Shown here: positions 1 to 5,050 of the stretch, one piece after another
Layout: every line of letters starts with the position of its first letter
Numbering within the stretch: position 1 is the first letter of the stretch
NCBI GenBank assembly: GCA_030832695.1
Contig: JAURIP010000135.1
Location: forward strand, 1 to 5,050
Source of the DNA: Sediminibacterium sp.
GTDB lineage: Bacteria; Bacteroidota; Bacteroidia; Chitinophagales; Chitinophagaceae
DNA: 5,050 bases
Direction of reading: 5' to 3'
The notes under the pieces: generated by a model
The model's database searches: none
What the model was told of the DNA's origin: nothing
Seen by the model: the letters and a program-made list of their open reading frames with translations, nothing else
Program-made: the position numbers and the translations under genes

Positions 1-30
1 GAACAATTTTATAAAGATTCGATTGATTAA
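1..30 (+). CDS. Possible C-terminal tail of an upstream gene (partial)
   Basis: In frame 1 the first nine codons read EQFYKDSID and end at a TAA at 28-30. The next gene starts 66 bases further on in the same direction. This would fit the end of an upstream gene. In Bacteroidota, small LTP-motif exported proteins like the next one are often found downstream of ECF sigma factor and anti-sigma genes, so such a neighbour is plausible. Nine residues carry no recognisable family signal, so both the existence and identity of this gene are inference. Confidence 0.35.
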   Translation, partial: EQFYKDSID

Positions 31-50
31 ATAATTTTTGAAAAATAAAA

Positions 51-68
51 TTGCATGTTAAAATGCAA
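51..68. repeat. Short perfect inverted repeat upstream of the 97-561 gene
   Basis: TTGCAT (51-56) and ATGCAA (63-68) form a perfect 6-bp inverted repeat around a 6-base AT-rich spacer, 28 bases before the start codon at 97. A T-rich TTTG at 37-40 lies just upstream and could be a Bacteroidota -33 element, although no good TAnnTTTG partner is present at the right distance. The repeat could be an operator half-site pair, a weak 5' UTR hairpin or chance in AT-rich DNA. There is no U tract after it, so a terminator is unlikely. Confidence 0.3.
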
Positions 69-96
69 GGAAAATAAAATATATAAATAACAATTT

Positions 97-561
97 ATGA
101 AATATCTATTTTACAGTTTAGCATTGACTATGGTGATGATTACAGCTAATGCACAAAGACCACAAGAAAGAAGAACCCGCCCCAACGAGCATTCAGAACA
201 TAATGACGACAAAAAAGGACCGGGCAGACCTAGTAAAGCAAATATTGAAATGTTCAAAACCAAGTTTATAACAGATCAGTTAGCACTTACACCGCAAGAG
301 GCGGAAGCTTTTTGGCCAGTATATAATGAATATAAAAATGGCATGCGCGCTATTTACAAAGAAAAAAAGGAAAACGAAATTGAGTTACAAGAAGCTATAT
401 TAACAGTAAGAAAAAAATTGGCATCAGCGCTTAAGCCAATTTTAAAATCAGATATACGAATTAACGATGCTTTAAAAGTGGAAAAAGAATTTCTAAAAAA
501 AGCGAAAAATGAAATGTCGCGTCGTCGTGAAGGTCCACCACCACCACCAAGAAGAGATTAA
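97..561 (+). CDS. Small exported basic helical protein, LTP-motif (Spy/CpxP-like) family
   Basis: A 154-aa protein with a signal peptide at about residues 1-19 (hydrophobic core, then ANA before Q20). A charged linker (about 21-50, rich in Arg, Glu, His and Lys) follows. Next comes a long helical region (about 51-140) with the sequence LTPQEAEAFWPVYNEY at 64-79. This resembles a family common in Bacteroidota, often annotated as hypothetical or as a sensor of ECF-type sigma factor. Its LTP motif and helical build recall the LTxxQ repeats of periplasmic Spy/CpxP chaperones. The tail (142-154) is Arg-rich with five consecutive prolines. The start at 97 is chosen because it gives a complete signal peptide; no Shine-Dalgarno is visible, as is usual in this phylum. 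The likely location is the periplasm. A role in envelope stress sensing or protein holding is inferred from family resemblance only. A strong terminator follows. Confidence 0.8.
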   Translation: MKYLFYSLALTMVMITANAQRPQERRTRPNEHSEHNDDKKGPGRPSKANIEMFKTKFITDQLALTPQEAEAFWPVYNEYKNGMRAIYKEKKENEIELQEAILTVRKKLASALKPILKSDIRINDALKVEKEFLKKAKNEMSRRREGPPPPPRRD

Positions 562-594
562 AAAATAGCAAAGTTTTGATGTCACAATACGATT

Positions 595-629
595 AAGCCC
601 TATCCTGATTTTTCAGGATGGGCTTTTTT
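595..629 (+). terminator. Intrinsic terminator of the 97-561 gene, shared with the convergent gene
   Basis: AAGCCC (595-600) pairs with GGGCTT (620-625). After one bulged T (601), ATCCTGA (602-608) pairs with TCAGGAT (613-619) around a TTTT loop. The run of T at 624-629 completes a canonical rho-independent terminator for + strand transcription. The hairpin also lies just past the stop of the minus-strand gene at 628-756, but the minus-strand side has only a poor U tract (GGGCTTAATCG), so termination in that direction is probably weaker. Confidence 0.88.
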
Positions 630-756
630 AATTTTCGCAGGTTTCACCATCGCAACAAGGTGAAATATTGGTTCCACAAATACTACATTGGTAGTGGCCA
701 TGAACCATCACCGGATCGGTTTCCTGGGAACAAATAGGACAAATTTGAATAGCCAT
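628..756 (-). CDS. 42-aa cysteine-rich zinc-ribbon protein
   Basis: The minus strand encodes 42 residues from ATG (756-754) to TAA (630-628). Seven are cysteines: CPIC at 6-9, CSIC at 24-27, CC at 34-35 and C40; His19 and His21 lie between the first two pairs. Two CxxC knuckles separated by 14 residues are the classic zinc-ribbon arrangement, and the C-terminal CC-x4-C could bind a further metal or be structural. There is no signal peptide, so the protein is probably cytoplasmic. Non-random codon content, the spaced CxxC pairs and the fit between the two flanking genes argue that the ORF is real. It is convergent with the 97-561 gene, and its stop codon overlaps the end of that gene's terminator T run. 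Small zinc-ribbon proteins can bind nucleic acid or protein partners; no specific function can be assigned. Upstream bases are AT-rich with no Shine-Dalgarno and no convincing promoter. Confidence 0.8.
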   Translation of the reverse strand: MAIQICPICSQETDPVMVHGHYQCSICGTNISPCCDGETCEN

Positions 757-846
757 AATTTTTATTTAAATTTATAACATAAACGGATAAAAAATCAATA
801 AATCATTTGCGCTCTTTTTGTATATTACAGCAACAAAAGCAGGAAT

Positions 847-854
847 TGTATTTG
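847..854 (+). promoter_or_regulatory. Weak candidate -7 element for the esterase-amidohydrolase unit
   Basis: TGTATTTG matches the Bacteroidota -7 consensus TAnnTTTG at all but one defined position and lies about 30 bases before the ATG at 885. The only good upstream TTTG-type element (TTTTTG, 815-820) is 26 bases away, longer than the usual 19-21, so this is a tentative call. The rest of the 757-884 gap is AT-rich and holds nothing else I can recognise. Confidence 0.25.
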
Positions 855-884
855 CCAAATCGCATTATTATTAAAAGCTACATT

Positions 885-1802
885 ATGAAAATAAAATATT
901 TATTCTTTTCACTTATTTTTTCAATATTATATATGTCAAAATCCGCCGCCCAATATCTTCCTTTGTATAAAAACATACCTAATTATATTGATGCCATTAA
1001 TGAGGAAGTCATTACCAATGATGGCATTTTACGCATAGGGAAAGTGTCCATACCTGGTTATCAATATTTTAGAGCCGCCAATGATAATATTAAAAGGCCC
1101 TGTGTGATCATTTGTCCAGGGGGTGGCTATGGTATATTAGCAGCATCCCACGAGGGAACGGATGTGGCAACTTTTTTTAATACGATTGGTGTTAATGCAA
1201 TAGTATTAAAATATCGAATCCCAAGTAAGTCACATCAAGTCAATAAATCAATTGCGCCCTTACAGGATGCGCAGCAAGCAATCTATTTGGCTAGGACAAA
1301 CGCAAATGAATGGGGCATTGACGCAGATAAGATAGGCATCATGGGATTTTCCGCAGGTGGGCATCTTGCTTCAACAGCTGCCACCCATTTTGAAGATGTT
1401 AAAGTGACCAATCCAATAAATACTTCCTACCGCCCCGATTTTCAAATTTTAATTTACCCTGTAATTTCCTTTACTAGTTATGGTCATAAAGGATCCAGGG
1501 ATAATTTAATTGGACCCGTTATTAGTGAAGATCAGGTGCATTATTTTAGCAATGAAGAACATATCAACAAAAATGCGCCCCCTGCCTTTTTAGTGCATGC
1601 AAAGGATGATGGCGCTGTTCTAGTAGCAAATTCAATCAATTATTACAAACAGCTTCTAGAAAATCAAGTTGCTGCGGAATTATATCTTTTTGAAAAAGGA
1701 GGGCATGGATTTGGAATGAAAAATAATACCAGCGAAGTTTTCTGGCCTGAATTGATGCAACAGTGGATGCAAAAAAATAAAATTATTGATATCAAACCTT
1801 AA
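885..1802 (+). CDS. Exported alpha/beta-hydrolase esterase (acetyl esterase / xylan esterase-like)
   Basis: A 305-aa protein with a signal peptide at about residues 1-22 (cleavage before Q23). The frame is open upstream to a TTG at 807, but the ATG at 885 begins the typical Lys-plus-hydrophobic signal sequence, so it is preferred. The fold is an alpha/beta hydrolase of the BD-FAE/acetylesterase kind. An oxyanion-hole strand with PGGGYG is at 78-83, and LKYRIP is at 108-113. The nucleophile elbow GFSAGGHL (154-161) has Ser156 as nucleophile. The acid is Asp241 or Asp242 in HAKDDGAV, and His274 in GGHGFG completes the triad. Family members remove acetyl or other acyl groups from polysaccharides such as xylan or from small esters; the substrate here is unknown. 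Length and triad look complete. The next gene begins 11 bases downstream in the same direction, so the two are probably co-transcribed. Confidence 0.88.
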   Translation: MKIKYLFFSLIFSILYMSKSAAQYLPLYKNIPNYIDAINEEVITNDGILRIGKVSIPGYQYFRAANDNIKRPCVIICPGGGYGILAASHEGTDVATFFNTIGVNAIVLKYRIPSKSHQVNKSIAPLQDAQQAIYLARTNANEWGIDADKIGIMGFSAGGHLASTAATHFEDVKVTNPINTSYRPDFQILIYPVISFTSYGHKGSRDNLIGPVISEDQVHYFSNEEHINKNAPPAFLVHAKDDGAVLVANSINYYKQLLENQVAAELYLFEKGGHGFGMKNNTSEVFWPELMQQWMQKNKIIDIKP

Positions 1803-1813
1803 AAAAATATAAA

Positions 1814-3085
1814 ATGCGATATATAATACTATGCATCGGCCTGTTTTTATGTGCAACACTGAATGCCCAAAAATCAATTTTAATAAAATGTGGAAAATTA
1901 CTAGATAGTAAAACAGGTATTATCTCAGAAAAACAAAATATACTCATTAAAGGTAATCAAGTAGTTTCTGTCAGTAGTAGTGTAAGTCAAGCCGACTCTA
2001 TTATTGACTTGAGTAATTATTTTGTCATGCCCGGTTTAATTGATTGTCATACGCATGTTTTACTACAAGGAGATATTACTTCTGAAGATTATGATGTTCA
2101 AATTTTAAAAGAATCTATTCCCTACAGAACTATTAGAGCGACTAAAAGCGCTGAACAGTCTATTTTAAACGGCTTTACCACTATCCGTGACCTAGGTACA
2201 GAAGGTGCTGGCTTTTCCGATGTAGATATTAAAAAAGCAATAAATAAAGGAGTAATAAGTGGGCCAAGAATGTTTGTTTCTACCTTAGCCATTAATACCA
2301 CTGGTCATTATCCAATCAAGACATCTGATTATGCATGGGAATTGCATTTACCTAAAGGATTACAAGAAATCACTGGTGCCGATGAAGCTAGAAGAGCAGT
2401 CAGGCAACAAATTGAACAAGGTGCCGATTGGATAAAAATTTATGCCGATAGAGGGTACTACAAATTACCGGATGGTTCCTTTAGATCCTTACCCAATTTC
2501 ACACATGACGAAATAAGCGCTATTGGAGATGAAACGCTAAGAAGTAGAAAAAGATTAGCTGCACATGCTATGACAAGAGATGGAATTTTAGCCTCTATTA
2601 ATGCAGGCGCTACTACTATCGAACATGGAAGTGGAATGGATGAAGACTGTATGAAATTAATGGTGGAAAAGGGTGTTTACTGGTGCCCTACTTTATTTGT
2701 GAATGAGTATGTAGCAGAAGGTCGTGCAAAAATGGGTAGCCCCATCAATTTATATTTCAAGCAATCCATACAATCCACGTTTAAAAAAGCGATGCGGATG
2801 GGTGTCAAACTAGCTTATGGTACTGATATTGGAGGGTATGATTGGAGCTTACCTCAAGCCAAGGACTTTACTTATTTTGTAGAATGGGGATTAACACCCG
2901 TTCAAGCCATTCAAACTGCAACCATTACTGCTGCTGAATTATTGGGAATGCAAGGAAAGATTGGTGAAATAAAAGAAGGGGCATTTGCAGATATCATTGC
3001 CCTAAAAAAAGATCCTACTAAAGATATTAGTGCTTTACAAAATATAGACTGGGTAATGAAAGACGGAAAAATTTATAAGTATTAA
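1814..3085 (+). CDS. Exported metal-dependent amidohydrolase (imidazolonepropionase/prolidase-like)
   Basis: A 423-aa amidohydrolase-superfamily enzyme with a signal peptide at about 1-18 (LNA before Q19). An N-terminal small beta-sandwich segment leads into a TIM barrel. The metal ligands are all visible: His79 and His81 in DCHTHV, the probable carboxylated Lys208 in WIKIYAD, His251 in AAHAMT, His271 in IEHGSG and Asp338 in YGTDIGG. The C-terminal part (about 385-423: IKEGAFADIIAL, then VMKDGKIYK) is the usual closing sandwich. This ligand set indicates a binuclear metal site. Its closest characterised relatives by motif are Xaa-Pro dipeptidases and Xaa-Arg/Lys carboxypeptidases in the group annotated as imidazolonepropionase-like. 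The enzyme therefore probably cleaves a small peptide or amide in the periplasm, but the exact substrate is inference. It follows the esterase by 11 bases, with no Shine-Dalgarno and an A/T-only leader. A perfect hairpin terminator begins just after its stop. Confidence 0.9.
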   Translation: MRYIILCIGLFLCATLNAQKSILIKCGKLLDSKTGIISEKQNILIKGNQVVSVSSSVSQADSIIDLSNYFVMPGLIDCHTHVLLQGDITSEDYDVQILKESIPYRTIRATKSAEQSILNGFTTIRDLGTEGAGFSDVDIKKAINKGVISGPRMFVSTLAINTTGHYPIKTSDYAWELHLPKGLQEITGADEARRAVRQQIEQGADWIKIYADRGYYKLPDGSFRSLPNFTHDEISAIGDETLRSRKRLAAHAMTRDGILASINAGATTIEHGSGMDEDCMKLMVEKGVYWCPTLFVNEYVAEGRAKMGSPINLYFKQSIQSTFKKAMRMGVKLAYGTDIGGYDWSLPQAKDFTYFVEWGLTPVQAIQTATITAAELLGMQGKIGEIKEGAFADIIALKKDPTKDISALQNIDWVMKDGKIYKY

Positions 3086-3121
3086 AAAAATACGCATCAA
3101 AAATTGATGCGTATTTTTTTT
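3086..3121. terminator. Bidirectional hairpin terminator between convergent genes
   Basis: TACGCATCAA (3091-3100) pairs perfectly with TTGATGCGTA (3104-3113) around an AAA loop. A run of A precedes the stem (3086-3090) and a run of T follows it (3114-3121), so each strand reads as stem plus U tract. It terminates the amidohydrolase transcript on the + strand and, because its lead-in is poly-A, also the transporter transcript on the minus strand, whose stop is about 26 bases beyond it. Confidence 0.92.
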
Positions 3122-3139
3122 GCTAACAGCATATTCAAT

Positions 3140-4384
3140 TTATTTTTTTACTTCACTTCCTTTCCATCCAAAAAATGCGACTACTAAAAAGGCGACCATG
3201 GGAACGATGTAACCCATTTGTATATTACCTGTTTGATCAGAGATGAGTCCAAATATTCTAGGTAATACTGCACCGCCTACAATCGCCATGATAATCAAGC
3301 TGCTACCCATTTCGGTATCAGAACCTAAGTCCTTAATGCCTAATGAAAAAATGGTCGGGAACATTACTGACATAAAAAAGGACATCCCAATTAACGCATA
3401 AATTGTGATAATGCCATGTGAAAATATGGCAACAATACAAAGCAGCGTAGCTAATAAACCATATACGGTCAATAATTTATTGGGTGTGAAATAATTCATT
3501 AGAAAAGTTCCTGTAAAACGGCCTATTAAAAAAGCCAATGCAGCAAAACTTAAATAATCGGCGGCTTGGATTTGATCAATGGCTGCTGATTCTGTGGCAA
3601 ATAAAATAAATAAACTAAATACACAAACCTGTGCACCCACATAAAAAAATTGGGTAATCACTGCCCATTTTAAATGGGTATGACGGAAGGTGCCTAAAAC
3701 AGTTGCTTTTTCTCCACCTGATTTTTTGGTTCTGATATCTGGCAATTTTACCAAATAAAATAAAACAGCAATAACAATTAAAACAATACCCAAAATGGTA
3801 TAAGGTGTTTTAACTGTATATGCTTCCGACGCCAATGCGGCTTGCCTCACTGATTCACTCATGGCACTTAATTCAGCATCTGAATTTCCCTTTGTTAAAA
3901 TCACCCTTGCACCAATAGCCGGGGCTAAAAATGCAGCTAGGCCGTTAAATGATTGTGCTAGGTTTAAACGCTGGGTGGAAGAACTTGGATCCCCTAATGC
4001 AGATGCATAAGGATTTGCAGCCGTTTCCAGTATGGTTAACCCTGAGGCAATAACAAAGGAAGCAAACAAAAAATATAGATAAGACTGATTGTTAGCCGCT
4101 GGTACAAATAAGAATGCCCCCACTGCAAACAAAAGTAGTCCTATGATAATCCCGGTCTTATACCCTAGTCTTTTCATCACCATACCCGCTGGTAAAGCCA
4201 TAAAAAAATAGGCGATGTATACTGCAGAATCCACTAATGTAGATTGGGTCGTAGTTAAAGTAAACGACTTTTTCAAATGGGGGATTAAAATAGGAACTAG
4301 ATTATTAGCAAAACCCCATAAAAAAAATAAACAGGTGATTAATATAAATGGAATTAAATGTTTTGTTGTTTTTTCTGATGTCAT
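3140..4384 (-). CDS. FucP/GluP-type sugar:H+ symporter, MFS
   Basis: A 414-aa polytopic inner-membrane protein of the major facilitator superfamily, in the fucose/glucose/galactose permease group; length and about 12 hydrophobic segments fit. Family landmarks are FFLWGFANNL (20-29), the TM2-3 loop MKRLGYKTG (70-78), LETAANPY (119-126) with Glu120 matching FucP Glu135, and RLNLAQSFN (139-147). Further landmarks are ITQFFYVGAQ (243-252), GRFTGT (288-293) and PTIFSLGIKDLGSDT (343-357). A cytoplasmic loop lies near 214-235. From recalled E. coli FucP sequence, the position of FucP Asp46 is Pro31 here, so coupling or specificity may differ from FucP. An in-frame ATG exists at 4423, but MTSEKTTK at 4384 is preferred: it gives the normal short N-terminus and lies downstream of a good promoter candidate. 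It imports a hexose or deoxyhexose; which one cannot be read from the sequence. It is transcribed alone, convergent with the amidohydrolase and divergent from the NIPSNAP gene. Confidence 0.92.
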   Translation of the reverse strand: MTSEKTTKHLIPFILITCLFFLWGFANNLVPILIPHLKKSFTLTTTQSTLVDSAVYIAYFFMALPAGMVMKRLGYKTGIIIGLLLFAVGAFLFVPAANNQSYLYFLFASFVIASGLTILETAANPYASALGDPSSSTQRLNLAQSFNGLAAFLAPAIGARVILTKGNSDAELSAMSESVRQAALASEAYTVKTPYTILGIVLIVIAVLFYLVKLPDIRTKKSGGEKATVLGTFRHTHLKWAVITQFFYVGAQVCVFSLFILFATESAAIDQIQAADYLSFAALAFLIGRFTGTFLMNYFTPNKLLTVYGLLATLLCIVAIFSHGIITIYALIGMSFFMSVMFPTIFSLGIKDLGSDTEMGSSLIIMAIVGGAVLPRIFGLISDQTGNIQMGYIVPMVAFLVVAFFGWKGSEVKK

Positions 4385-4402
4385 AAGTTGATCAATTATA
4401 AC

Positions 4403-4434
4403 TAAATATAATTCAAGCATCACTAATAAACAAA
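4403..4434 (-). promoter_or_regulatory. Candidate Bacteroidota sigma-A promoter for the sugar transporter
   Basis: On the minus strand TTTG (4434-4431) is followed after exactly 20 bases by TATATTTA (4410-4403), which differs from TAnnTTTG only at the last base. The 19-21 base spacing of Bacteroidota -33/-7 promoters is satisfied. Transcription would start near 4396-4399, leaving a short leader before the ATG at 4384. A second exact -7 match, TAATTTTG (4438-4431), overlaps the -33 element but has no TTTG at the right distance. Confidence 0.45.
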
Positions 4435-4513
4435 ATTATATATAATCAAATACTAAAATAATTTGTACCTTAACAATTCATTTTAAAAGATTTATAATTA
4501 TTAAATGCTATTT

Positions 4514-5050
4514 ATGAAAAAAAGGTACTTATTAGGCTTGGTTTTATTGGTCGTATTTCAATTATCAGCAAATGCGCAATCAACACTGAGGGAATTCTAT
4601 TTAATTAAAATATATCACTGCACTACGCAAAGTCAATTAAATCATATTGACGATTATTTAGAAAAAACGTATTTACCATTTTTACACAATAATGGAATAA
4701 GTAAAGTAGGCGTGTTTGCGCCCATCATGAATGACACCAGTGCTGACAAGCGAATATTTGTTTGGGTACCATTAAAAAACTTAAACCAACTGGATGACTT
4801 AGATCAAGTTTATGAAAAAATAAATCCATTTGGTGACGATGCTTTGATTCATTTGGATAACAAAGACAGTAGTTTGCCCTATACACGTATAGAAAGTATT
4901 TTAACAAAGGCGTTTAAACTACAACCACAATTTGAAAAAGCATCTGATTTAGTAAAATCAAGTAATCGCGTTTTTGAGTATCGTAGTTATGAAAGTCCTA
5001 CTGAGGAAATGCACTTAAGAAAAGTTAATATGTTTAATGAAGGTCAGGAA
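4514..5050 (+). CDS. Exported NIPSNAP-family protein (partial, runs off the window)
   Basis: The frame is open from ATG 4514 to the last base, giving 179 residues without a stop. Residues 1-21 form a signal peptide (MKKRYLLG, hydrophobic core, ANA before Q22). Mature residues begin with LREFYLIKIYHC (25-36). PFLHNNGISKVGVFAPI (55-71) and FVWVPLKNL (82-90) follow. This is the ferredoxin-like alpha/beta NIPSNAP fold seen in Bacteroidota exported proteins. A second copy begins at FEYRSYESPTEEM (154-166) and continues with KVNMFNEG, which is typical of the two-domain exported form, so the C-terminal domain is cut by the window edge. An in-frame ATG at 4505 would add only MLF; 4514 gives the more typical Lys-rich start. 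The biochemical role of the family is poorly known; binding of a small ligand is only a guess. It is divergent from the sugar transporter, with about 130 AT-rich bases between them. Confidence 0.85.
   Translation, partial: MKKRYLLGLVLLVVFQLSANAQSTLREFYLIKIYHCTTQSQLNHIDDYLEKTYLPFLHNNGISKVGVFAPIMNDTSADKRIFVWVPLKNLNQLDDLDQVYEKINPFGDDALIHLDNKDSSLPYTRIESILTKAFKLQPQFEKASDLVKSSNRVFEYRSYESPTEEMHLRKVNMFNEGQE

Noticed and set aside
807..884. N-terminal extension of the esterase from a TTG codon
   Set aside because: The extension would place 26 non-hydrophobic residues before an otherwise standard signal peptide beginning at the ATG at 885.
1680..1877. 65-aa minus-strand frame across the esterase-amidohydrolase junction
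   Set aside because: It lies antisense to two well-supported genes, shows no family motif, and is best explained as a shadow frame.
4435..4446. Perfect 12-bp palindrome ATTATATATAAT in the divergent intergenic region
   Set aside because: It is made only of A and T in a very AT-rich stretch, so chance is a sufficient explanation; it could be an operator but nothing else supports that.
4462..4491. TTTG at 4462-4465 as a -33 element for the NIPSNAP gene
   Set aside because: The sequence about 18-20 bases downstream (TAAAAGAT) matches TAnnTTTG only at its first two bases, so no promoter can be called for this gene.
4725..4907. 60-aa minus-strand frame near the right edge
   Set aside because: It is antisense to the NIPSNAP coding sequence, which has a signal peptide and recognisable motifs; nothing supports the opposite frame.

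Overview
This window looks like chromosomal DNA from a low-GC member of the Bacteroidota, possibly the Chitinophagaceae. The lineage is inferred from several features. Start codons lack Shine-Dalgarno sequences and follow A/T-only leaders. Signal peptides repeatedly end in Ala followed by Gln. The protein families present are also typical of the phylum: an LTP-motif Spy/CpxP-like small exported protein, a FucP-type sugar MFS transporter and an exported NIPSNAP protein. I see no mobile element, CRISPR array, tRNA or rRNA.

Layout from left to right. Bases 1-30 may be the last codons of an upstream gene. Next is a 154-aa exported, basic, helical protein (97-561, +). A strong hairpin terminator at about 595-629 separates it from a convergent 42-aa cysteine-rich zinc-ribbon protein (628-756, -), which is too short for ordinary ORF thresholds. 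A two-gene + strand unit follows, with an 11-nt gap: an exported alpha/beta-hydrolase esterase (885-1802) and an exported amidohydrolase with a complete binuclear-metal ligand set (1814-3085). A perfect 10-bp hairpin flanked by A and T runs (3091-3113) ends this unit and also serves the convergent gene from the other side. That gene is a FucP/GluP-type sugar transporter (3140-4384, -). A short AT-rich divergent intergenic region then leads into a NIPSNAP-family exported protein (from 4514, +), which runs off the window edge.

Functionally this is mostly cell-envelope and scavenging housekeeping. Four products are predicted to be exported. The esterase and amidohydrolase probably share a transcript and could act in sequence on acylated glycan or peptide material in the periplasm. 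The transporter brings a sugar across the inner membrane, but nothing in the sequence ties its substrate to the neighbouring enzymes.

I did not find clear evidence of a new multi-gene system. The most noteworthy items are the tiny conserved-looking zinc-ribbon gene whose stop codon lies in its neighbour's terminator, the replacement of the FucP key aspartate (Asp46) by proline in the transporter, and the uniform Gln after the cleavage site in all exported proteins.
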